Below are positions 1 to 5,248 of a DNA stretch of 7,733 nucleotides, piece after piece; position 1 is the first letter of the stretch, and every line of letters begins with the position of its first letter. The stretch lies in assembly GCA_955652455.1 (NCBI GenBank), contig CATPBU010000217.1:1-7733 (forward strand), written 5' to 3'. Origin of the DNA: Candidatus Dormiibacterota bacterium (GTDB taxonomy: Bacteria > Chloroflexota > Dormibacteria > UBA8260). The notes under the pieces are model-generated. The model was given only the letters and a program-made list of their open reading frames with translations, was not told the origin of the DNA and searched no databases. The translations under genes were made by a program, and so were the position numbers.

Positions 1-530
1 AAGAAGTCCCGCTCCATCGCCCGTTCCACGTCCTCCAACGGTCGGTCGCAGTGCTTGGCGTAGAGACTGGCCAATTGCTGCCGCTGGCGCAGGATCTCCT
101 GGGCATGGATCTGGATGTCGGCCGCCTGGCCGCTGAACCCGCCCGACGGCTGGTGGATGAGGACCCGAGTGTTGGGCAGCGAAAAGCGCATTCCCGGTGC
201 GCCGCCGGCGAGGATCACGGCCGCCATCGATGCGGCGATGCCCATGCAGATGGTGCCGACACGAGGCTCGACGTAGCACATCGTGTCGTAGATCGCGAGG
301 CCCGCGTACACCGATCCGCCCGGTGAGTTGATGTAAATCATGATGTCCTTCTCGGGGTCCTCACCCGCGAGGAAGAGAAGCTGTGCCATCACCACGTTGG
401 CCACCTGGTCGTCGATCGGCGTGCCGATGAAGATGATTCGGTCCTTGAGAAGACGCGAATAGATGTCGAAGGCGCGCTCGCCGCGATTCGTCGTCTCGAC
501 GACCATCGGGATCAGGTTCTGCGGTGTCAT
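1..530 (-). CDS. clpP: ATP-dependent Clp protease proteolytic subunit ClpP (C-terminus beyond window)
   Basis: ClpP is the serine-peptidase core that forms a 14-subunit chamber with ClpX or ClpC unfoldases and degrades cytoplasmic proteins. The visible 176 residues align throughout with known Clp[21 protein letters not shown] near the start, YINSPGG at 66-72, and the full catalytic triad. Ser101 sits in GIAASMAA, His126 in VLIHQP and Asp175 in ERDFF. About 20 C-terminal residues should lie beyond position 1. The ATG at 530 is chosen because the ClpP homology begins directly after it. No Shine-Dalgarno sequence precedes it; instead a perfect TATAAT ends 9 nt upstream, so the mRNA is probably leaderless or nearly so. 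It lies downstream of tig and two small genes on the same strand, an arrangement close to the tig-clpP neighbourhoods common in Gram-positive bacteria. A second clpP or clpX further left would be usual but is not visible. Identity is certain. Confidence 0.97.
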   Translation of the reverse strand, partial: MTPQNLIPMVVETTNRGERAFDIYSRLLKDRIIFIGTPIDDQVANVVMAQLLFLAGEDPEKDIMIYINSPGGSVYAGLAIYDTMCYVEPRVGTICMGIAASMAAVILAGGAPGMRFSLPNTRVLIHQPSGGFSGQAADIQIHAQEILRQRQQLASLYAKHCDRPLEDVERAMERDF

Positions 531-539
531 GGCCGGGCC

Positions 540-545
540 ATTATA
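540..545 (-). promoter_or_regulatory. clpP promoter -10 box (TATAAT)
   Basis: The minus strand reads TATAAT here, a perfect -10 consensus in a GC-rich intergenic gap of 58 bp. The clpP ATG begins 10 nt past the last T, so transcription would start within about 0 to 3 nt of the start codon. I see no convincing -35 hexamer at 16-18 nt spacing. The first ATG, formed inside the box itself, opens a frame of four codons that ends over the real start; it is probably not transcribed. Confidence 0.6.
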
Positions 546-588
546 GGTACGCCCACGTGATTCATCGGCCGCACAGCGTGCAAAGGGA

Positions 589-969
589 TCAGGCGGGAAT
601 GGCGGCGCCGAGTCGTCCCAGCGCGGTGCGAGCGCGGCGCGCGGTCAACGGGTCGGGACTGGTCGCGGCCAGGCGCAGGATGCTCCGCGCGCGGACCTCG
701 TGGGCACTCACCACCGCCTCACCGCGATGGGCGCGGCTCGCCTCTACGCCCGCCAGAAGGTGGTAGAGGCCCTGGAGCAGCCATGCCTGGAAGCGCCGCG
801 GGTCACCGGCCTCGGTCAGCCGCTGCAGCACCGCGGCGGCGGCCACCGCTCCAATCACCGGCGGGCCGTCGGCATGGATGTGCGCCGCGAGGAGCGCTGT
901 GGCACGCAGGTCGTCATCTGCGGACGCCGCTGGTTCGGGGCGGAGCGTGTCAGGCACGACAACAACCAC
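589..969 (-). CDS. Hypothetical helical protein between ybaK-like gene and clpP
   Basis: I do not recognise a family. The frame is open from 1047 down to a TGA at 591-589, and codon third positions are strongly G/C from about residue 30 of the long version onward, so coding is likely. I place the start at GTG 969, giving 126 residues, because a GAGG lies 8 nt upstream and the extra 26 residues of the longer form (GTG at 1047) look non-coding: Trp/Pro/Arg-rich with mixed third positions. GTG 957 is another option. The protein opens with a short Val run, then is Ala/Leu/Arg-rich and mostly helical, for example [20 protein letters not shown], with no signal peptide, membrane segment or cysteine motif. 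It ends 58 bp before clpP and follows the ybaK-like gene on the same strand, so it may share the tig transcript. Function unknown. Confidence 0.6.
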   Translation of the reverse strand: MVVVVPDTLRPEPAASADDDLRATALLAAHIHADGPPVIGAVAAAAVLQRLTEAGDPRRFQAWLLQGLYHLLAGVEASRAHRGEAVVSAHEVRARSILRLAATSPDPLTARRARTALGRLGAAIPA

Positions 970-1087
970 TTCCTCGGCCTCAACCAGGGTGCAACACCCA
1001 TCAGGCCGGCGGGTGGGATGGGGACGAAGGAGGGGACTCCACCACACGGCGGTGGCAGCGTATATGAGATTTGCCGTTCGTGAGCGC

Positions 1088-1579
1088 TTACCCAGCCAAT
1101 CCTTCGACGACCTCGAAACCCGGAAGCGTCGCGAACAGCGCTGGGTCGATCAGCAACTTCACGCTGCGGTCGCCACCACCGATGATCACCCGCGAGCGCG
1201 CCATCACCGCAGCGTCCACGCGCACCGGGAGGAGATCGTGGGGCAGACCGAACGGGGTTACCCCGCCGATCTCCATGCCGGTCAGCTGCACCGTCTGGTC
1301 GCCCGGCGCGAAGCTCGCCTTGCGGACGTCCATCAACCTGCAGCACAGACCATTGACGTCCAGCCGGGTTGTGGCCAGCGCGAGCGTGGCCAGGTACCGC
1401 CCGGGTGGCCGGCGCGACGCGATGACGATGCAGTTGGCGGAGTCGGCAGGGTCGTACCCGTACGCTTCGCAAAACGCTGCCGTGTCGGCCAGCGATGGGT
1501 CGCACCTCACCGTCTCGTATGACACGCGCTGTGCGAGGAGTGCTCGCCGCACCGCCTCGTGGGTGATCCCGGTGCTCAC
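1088..1579 (-). CDS. YbaK/ProX-type aminoacyl-tRNA deacylase-like protein
   Basis: A 163-residue member of the YbaK/EbsC/ProXp editing-domain family, which hydrolyses mischarged tRNAs in trans. Family marks seen: LATTRLDVN at 68-76, KASFAPGD at 87-94, the signature GGVTPFG at 105-111, and a glycine-rich GGGDRSVKL at 134-142. The Lys that many YbaK proteins use near residue 48-50 (a KT-type motif before the hydrophobic strand) is not obvious; this protein has SANCIVIAS there. Related actinobacterial-style members that I recall also have SAN-type sequences, so substrate and activity are open. Start GTG at 1579 overlaps the tig stop in a GTGA, which implies translational coupling and co-transcription with tig. 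Stop TAA at 1090-1088. Family call is firm, exact tRNA substrate unknown. Confidence 0.88.
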   Translation of the reverse strand: MSTGITHEAVRRALLAQRVSYETVRCDPSLADTAAFCEAYGYDPADSANCIVIASRRPPGRYLATLALATTRLDVNGLCCRLMDVRKASFAPGDQTVQLTGMEIGGVTPFGLPHDLLPVRVDAAVMARSRVIIGGGDRSVKLLIDPALFATLPGFEVVEGLAG

Positions 1580-2877
1580 CCTTCGCCGCGAACGATCTCG
1601 ATCAAACGCTCGCCGGCAGCACGCCGCGCCAGGTCGACGTGGGCTCCCTGGTGGAGCCGGCGGCGCTGCTGGGCGGTGAGCTTGCGCCCCTGCGCCACCC
1701 GCTGCTCCTCGCGCATCACAGCCGCCTCGTCCACCTCGATTCCCTCTGCCTGCGCCAGCGCGTCGAGTGCGAGCTCGAGCCGCAGGCGCTGGACAGCGGT
1801 CTCGCGGCGTTCGCCGCGGATCTTTTCCACCGTGGTGCCTGTGTACTCCAGGTACCGATCCAGCGGCATGCCCATCTGCTGCAGGCGGCCTTCGAGGTCG
1901 GCGATCTGCCGGTCGATCTCCCGCTCGACCATCGACTCCGGCAGCTCGACCGCAGCGTGGTCGCGCAGCTTCTCGAGAGCGGCCGCCTCGAGCGCCTCGC
2001 GGTCGCGTTCCGCAGTGACCTCCTCGAGGCGCTTGCGGTAGTCGTCACGCAGCTCCGCGAGCGTGGTGCCGTGCTCCTCGTCGAACGACGCCAGCGAGTC
2101 GTCGAGCGGCGGCAGGATGCGCTCGCGGACTGCACCCACCTTGACGTCGACGTCGACGGTCGCGTTGCGCAGCTCCTCGCGCGCGAAATCCTCCGGGAGG
2201 GTCAGCTGGAACGACCGCTGCTGGCCGGCTTCCATGCCGATGAGCGCATCGGCGAGCCCGGGAAGCAACCGCTCGCGGTCGATGTCGAGGTCGCGATCGT
2301 TCTCCTCCTCGCCGCTCAACAGCTCGTCGCCGCGACGCATCACCAGGGAGCAGCGCAGCACGTCGCCCGACTGGGCGAGGCGCTCCACCTCGCGCAGCTC
2401 GCTGTTGCGGCGGCGCAGCTCCTCGATCATCTCGTCGACCTGCTTGTCGGTCACCTCAGTCGACGGCACGTCGACACGAAGCGCGGTGTAGTCGCCCAAC
2501 TCGACGTCGGGGCGCACCGTCACCGTTGCGGTGAAGATGAAGGGCTGGCCGCGCTCCACGGGCGAGAGGTCAAGGTCCGGGTCGTCGACCGGCTGCACCC
2601 CGGCCTGGTCGAGCGCGCGGCTGTACAACTCGGGGAGGAGAGCGTCGACCGCCTCCTGTCGCACCGCGTCCCAGCCCACGGCGCGCTCCACCATTGCTGC
2701 CGGCGCCTTGCCGGGGCGGAATCCTGGCAGGCGAACGCGCCCGCCGAGCCGGCGCAGCGCGGCGCTGACCGCTGCGTCGAGATCGCTGGCGGGCGCCTCG
2801 ACGCGCAGCTGCACGCGCGACGCGGGCTGCCGCTCCACGGCGACGGAGATGTCCGAGGGGGTCGTGGATGTGGTCAC
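1576..2877 (-). CDS. tig: Trigger factor, ribosome-associated chaperone and peptidyl-prolyl isomerase
   Basis: Trigger factor docks at the ribosomal exit tunnel and shields nascent chains. The 433-residue length is normal. The N-terminal ribosome-binding domain (about 10-120) carries the signature GFRPGKAP at 52-59. The FKBP-like isomerase domain spans about 168-250, with LPGLADALIGMEAGQQRSF at 205-223. The C-terminal SurA-like helical domain (about 260-433) is rich in charged helices. GTG at 2877 is chosen because AAGGA lies 5 nt upstream (2887-2883) and the homologous part begins soon after. The frame stays open 33 codons further, but that extension reads through the tRNA-Leu gene and is an artefact. 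The gene starts 20 bp after the tRNA and overlaps the ybaK-like gene by 4 nt. The N-terminal Thr/Ser stretch (residues 2-8) is an unremarkable extension. Confidence 0.96.
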   Translation of the reverse strand: MTTSTTPSDISVAVERQPASRVQLRVEAPASDLDAAVSAALRRLGGRVRLPGFRPGKAPAAMVERAVGWDAVRQEAVDALLPELYSRALDQAGVQPVDDPDLDLSPVERGQPFIFTATVTVRPDVELGDYTALRVDVPSTEVTDKQVDEMIEELRRRNSELREVERLAQSGDVLRCSLVMRRGDELLSGEEENDRDLDIDRERLLPGLADALIGMEAGQQRSFQLTLPEDFAREELRNATVDVDVKVGAVRERILPPLDDSLASFDEEHGTTLAELRDDYRKRLEEVTAERDREALEAAALEKLRDHAAVELPESMVEREIDRQIADLEGRLQQMGMPLDRYLEYTGTTVEKIRGERRETAVQRLRLELALDALAQAEGIEVDEAAVMREEQRVAQGRKLTAQQRRRLHQGAHVDLARRAAGERLIEIVRGEG

Positions 2878-2897
2878 GGGCGTCCTTGATGCGGCGG

Positions 2898-2982
2898 TGG
2901 TGCGCGGACCGAGACTCGAACTCGGATGGGTTGCCCCACGGGATCCTAAATCCCGCGCGTCTACCGGTTCCGCCATCCGCGC
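2898..2982 (-). tRNA. tRNA-Leu (anticodon UAG)
   Basis: The minus strand folds into a complete class II tRNA. Acceptor GCGCGGA (2982-2976) pairs with TCCGCGC, followed by discriminator A and an encoded CCA (2900-2898). The anticodon loop TTTAGGA holds TAG at 2948-2946 between GGGA and TCCC arms. A long variable arm (GTGGG-CAA-CCCAT) and the T loop GTTCGAGTC are present. A long variable arm with A73 and this anticodon identifies leucine (CUN codons). It lies 20 bp upstream of tig and could be processed from a shared transcript. Confidence 0.97.
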
Positions 2983-3009
2983 TGGCTGTCGTCCGCCGGC
3001 GGCCGCCCC

Positions 3010-3015
3010 AGTCTA
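3010..3015 (-). promoter_or_regulatory. Putative -10 box for tRNA-Leu/tig (TAGACT)
   Basis: TAGACT on the minus strand fits the TANNNT -10 pattern, 27 bp before the tRNA 5' end, giving a leader of about 20 nt. The -35 region is GC-rich with no good match. It is the only candidate I see in the gap between tRNA-Leu and the plus-strand phosphoesterase gene. That gap (2983-3095) shows no clear plus-strand promoter. Confidence 0.4.
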
Positions 3016-3095
3016 CAGGGCCGGTGTAACCGCCCGGCAGCAGCGCGCGCAGCGCTCAACGACCTCTCAGGACGCCAGCTGAGTGCTCCCGCATC

Positions 3096-4514
3096 ATGCA
3101 GGACATGGAGCGACGCACCCAGCGCATCGTGACGGTGGTGGCGGTTGGCGCGGTCGCCACGGCCACGGCCTGCGGATCGGTGCCGGGCAGTACTCCGAGC
3201 GGGGGGATCCATAAGATCGCGCACGTCATCGTGATCATGCAGGAGAACCGCTCGTTCGACGAGTACTTCGGCACGTACCCTGGGGCCAACGGGTTCCCGG
3301 TCGCAGGCGGAAAGTTCACGGTGTGCGTCAACGACCCGGCGACGGGGAAGTGCGTGTACCCGTTCTACAACCCCAACCCGGTCAACGGTGGCGGACCGCA
3401 CGGGCAGGCCAACGCCACCGCCGACATCAACGGCGGCAGGATGGACGGGTTCATCGCCAGCGCGGAGAAGGGTGCGAAGGGCTGCGGCTCCACGCACGAC
3501 CCGGCCTGCGGCGGGTCGGGGGTCGACGTCATGGGCTACCACGACGCGCGCGACATCCCCAACTACTGGGGGTGGGCGCACGACTTCGTGCTGCAGGACG
3601 CCATGTTCGAACCCAATGCATCGTGGAGCCTGCCGGCTCACCTCTTCGAGGTTTCCGAGTGGTCGGCCAACTGCCACGGCAGCGCCGACCCGCAGAACTG
3701 CGTCAACGCGCTGCAGAGCCCAGGCACGCCATCGAACAACCGCAAGGCCAAGAGCAATAGCGAACCGACGTACGCCTGGACCGACCTCACCTACCTGCTG
3801 CACAAGCGCAGCGTCAGCTGGAACTACTTCGTGCAGGGCGGCCCGCAGCCGGACTGCGCTGCTGACGCCACCGACTGCAACGCGCCCTACCAGGACTATC
3901 ACACTCCGGGGATCTGGAATCCGCTGCCCTACTTCACGACCGTGCAGCAGGACAACCAGCTCGGCAACATCAAGGACGTCACCAACTACTTCGCGCAGGC
4001 AGCCAGCGGAACGCTGCCGGCGGTGTCATGGGTCGCCCCGGCACAGGCGGACAGCGACCATCCGCCGGCCAACATCGAAGCCGGCCAGACATGGGTGACC
4101 CGGCTGGTCAACGCCGCCATGCAAGGTCCGGACTGGAACAGCACCGCCATCTTCATCACCTGGGACGACTGGGGTGGGTTCTACGACCATGTGGTGCCGC
4201 CCAGCGTCGACATCAACGGCTACGGGCTGCGCGTTCCCGGTCTGGTGATCAGCCCCTACGCCCGTGCCGGATACATCGACAACCAGACGCTGAGCTTCGA
4301 CGCCTACGCAAAATTCATCGAGGACGACTTTCTCGGCGGCCAGCGGATTGACCCGGCCAGCGACGGGCGGCCCGACCCGCGCCCCGACGTTCGCGAAAAC
4401 GCGTCCCAGCTCGGCAACCTGGTGGCCGATTTCGATTTCAACCAGGCGCCGCGGACGCCGGTACCGCTCTCGCCGACTCCCATGGCGGGACCCGCTTCAA
4501 CCCCGAGCGGCTGA
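3096..4514 (+). CDS. Secreted phosphoesterase, phospholipase C/acid phosphatase (AcpA) family
   Basis: A 472-residue phosphoesterase (Pfam Phosphoesterase family; bacterial phospholipase C and AcpA-type phosphatases), likely cleaving phosphate esters outside the cell. Metal and active-site motifs: [16 protein letters not shown] at 44-59 (Glu50, Asn51), SDHPP at 320-324 (His322), [16 protein letters not shown] at 354-369 (Asp357/358), then [18 protein letters not shown] at 378-395. The nucleophile is probably a Ser in NASWSLP (174-180), uncertain. Residues 1-26 form a signal peptide with a basic head (ERRTQR) and hydrophobic core, ending ATAC; Cys26 could be a lipoprotein Cys, though the -3 residue is atypical. 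Eight further cysteines form four near pairs (77/86, 130/138, 193/202, 254/261), which fits disulfides and export. A Pro/Ser/Thr-rich tail ends the protein. ATG 3096 and ATG 3105 are both possible starts; neither has a good ribosome-binding site. Lipid or phosphate substrate unknown. Confidence 0.9.
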   Translation: MQDMERRTQRIVTVVAVGAVATATACGSVPGSTPSGGIHKIAHVIVIMQENRSFDEYFGTYPGANGFPVAGGKFTVCVNDPATGKCVYPFYNPNPVNGGGPHGQANATADINGGRMDGFIASAEKGAKGCGSTHDPACGGSGVDVMGYHDARDIPNYWGWAHDFVLQDAMFEPNASWSLPAHLFEVSEWSANCHGSADPQNCVNALQSPGTPSNNRKAKSNSEPTYAWTDLTYLLHKRSVSWNYFVQGGPQPDCAADATDCNAPYQDYHTPGIWNPLPYFTTVQQDNQLGNIKDVTNYFAQAASGTLPAVSWVAPAQADSDHPPANIEAGQTWVTRLVNAAMQGPDWNSTAIFITWDDWGGFYDHVVPPSVDINGYGLRVPGLVISPYARAGYIDNQTLSFDAYAKFIEDDFLGGQRIDPASDGRPDPRPDVRENASQLGNLVADFDFNQAPRTPVPLSPTPMAGPASTPSG

Positions 4515-4523
4515 CGATCGTCA
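4512..4523. repeat. Perfect 12-bp palindrome at the phosphoesterase stop codon
   Basis: TGACGATCGTCA is its own reverse complement. It contains the TGA stop of the phosphoesterase gene and lies 12 bp before the -35 box of the next gene, where an operator could sit. It has no loop or T-run, so it is not a terminator. A palindrome of this length is expected about twice by chance in a window of this size, so function is uncertain. Confidence 0.3.
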
Positions 4524-4535
4524 CAGCAAAGGTCC

Positions 4536-4564
4536 TTGCGAGCAGGGCTCCATCGGCCTAGGCT
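4536..4564 (+). promoter_or_regulatory. Promoter for the 82-residue protein gene (TTGCGA - 17 bp - TAGGCT)
   Basis: TTGCGA at 4536-4541 and TAGGCT at 4559-4564 are separated by 17 bp, a good housekeeping-sigma layout for a high-GC bacterium with a TANNNT -10. Transcription would start near 4571, leaving a leader of about 60 nt before the ATG at 4633. This suggests the small gene is transcribed independently of the phosphoesterase. Confidence 0.6.
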
Positions 4565-4632
4565 TACATAGACGGTGGGAGCCACCCACCCGCCGCCGGC
4601 ACGTCCGACCCAGCAACCACGGAGGTACCTGG

Positions 4633-4881
4633 ATGGAGCCGAGTCCGAGCGCCACGACGGTCGAGAGTCCCAGCGAGATCGTTGCCCACATCGACCAGAA
4701 GGCGGTCCGACTGTCCGCTCTTCTGCGGGACATCGACAACCACCCAATCGCGCTCAACTCGGACCTGCGCGAACGCCTCGATGAGATTCTCGAGATGCTC
4801 GCGTGCCGGGTCACGGCCACCCGGGCGCTGCTCCGCCAGGCGAGCTCTGCCGATCTCAGCGAGGCCGGTAGCGCCGCGTAA
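4633..4881 (+). CDS. Small helical protein of unknown function, 82 residues
   Basis: I do not recognise the family. The ATG at 4633 is well supported: GGAGG at 4621-4625 sits 7 nt upstream, and a good promoter lies about 70 bp before the start. The protein has a short Ser/Thr/Pro-rich head (1-14), then nearly continuous amphipathic helix from about 15 to 72, with two likely helices broken at DNHPIALNS (35-43). Heptad-like leucines and isoleucines (IVAHIDQKAVRLSALLRDI, then LRERLDEILEMLACRVTATR) suggest a helical hairpin or dimer. One Cys (58), no membrane segment, no signal peptide. The gene is followed 58 nt later by the cysteine-rich gene on the same strand. The frame is open upstream to 4348, but that part overlaps the phosphoesterase and is a shadow. 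Confidence 0.75.
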   Translation: MEPSPSATTVESPSEIVAHIDQKAVRLSALLRDIDNHPIALNSDLRERLDEILEMLACRVTATRALLRQASSADLSEAGSAA

Positions 4882-4901
4882 CCGCAACGAGCCGGAGCGA
4901 A

Positions 4902-4932
4902 GGGACACCAGTCGGGAGTCGCCGCGTACACT
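4902..4932 (+). promoter_or_regulatory. Putative promoter for the cysteine-rich protein, leaderless (GGGACA ... TACACT)
   Basis: TACACT at 4927-4932 fits the TANNNT -10 pattern. Its last base is 7 nt before the A of the ATG at 4940, so transcription would begin at or one base before the start codon. A partial -35, GGGACA at 4902-4907, lies 19 bp upstream, a little long. No Shine-Dalgarno sequence is present, which agrees with a leaderless mRNA. Confidence 0.5.
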
Positions 4933-4939
4933 TGTTCGC

Positions 4940-5248
4940 ATGGGCACCTGCACATGCGCTCCTCCCGCCCTTCTCCACATCCTCCCCGCCGGTGTCCACC
5001 TTCCTGATGGGCGGCGATCGGACCTCGTGCTCGTCGACGAGCCCTGGGCCGACGCCGACCCACACTGCTCGGTGTGTGCGGCGACGATCGAGTCCACGTT
5101 CTTCCGCTGCGCGCCGTGCGACGCGGTCGTCTGCCGGGCATGCGTCTCACGCGACACCGCAGTCGTCGAGTGCGACTGCCTGGCGGAGGTTGCCGTGACC
5201 GGCGTTCAGCTTGCCGCGATCAGGGCCTCGGCACACCTCGCGCCCTGA
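4940..5248 (+). CDS. Small cysteine-rich protein with a cross-brace zinc-finger-like pattern, 102 residues
   Basis: Ten cysteines in five close pairs: C4/C6, C43/C46, C57/C60, C65/C68, C78/C80. The core spacing C-x2-C-x10-C-x2-C-x4-C-x2-C-x9-C-x-C, and the wording CSVC..IESTFFRCAPC...CRAC, resemble eukaryotic ZZ fingers (C-x2-C, I-x-G-x-R-F-K-C, then paired cysteines) and FYVE-type cross-brace fingers. Two bound zinc ions are a reasonable inference, with a possible extra site from C4/C6. Residues 11-42 and 81-102 form non-cysteine flanks; the C-terminus looks helical. No signal peptide or membrane segment, so probably cytoplasmic, binding protein or nucleic acid. The frame is open further upstream, but that part overlaps the preceding gene in another frame. 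ATG 4940 is supported by a -10 box 7 nt before it. The last 29 bp overlap the 3' end of treZ tail to tail. The exact fold is unproven. Confidence 0.78.
   Translation: MGTCTCAPPALLHILPAGVHLPDGRRSDLVLVDEPWADADPHCSVCAATIESTFFRCAPCDAVVCRACVSRDTAVVECDCLAEVAVTGVQLAAIRASAHLAP

Noticed and set aside
855..1505. Minus-strand open frame of 216 codons across the ybaK-like gene
   Set aside because: It runs in another frame through a well-supported family member and is Arg-rich, typical of a shadow.
1639..2889. Long plus-strand open frame of 416 codons opposite tig
   Set aside because: It mirrors tig in a GC-rich antisense frame, is His/Arg/Leu-biased and has no recognisable domain.
2878..2976. Extension of tig by 33 residues upstream of GTG 2877
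   Set aside because: It reads straight through the tRNA-Leu gene; the GTG at 2877 has a proper ribosome-binding site.
2985..3010. GC-rich inverted repeat GCCGCCGGCGGC-like stretch as a terminator
   Set aside because: It has no loop or T-run and lies in the tRNA promoter leader; GC-rich sequence makes such matches common.
2961..3902. Minus-strand open frame of 313 codons opposite the phosphoesterase start
   Set aside because: It covers the tRNA 5' end and the antisense of a clear gene, with Val/Arg-rich low-information sequence.
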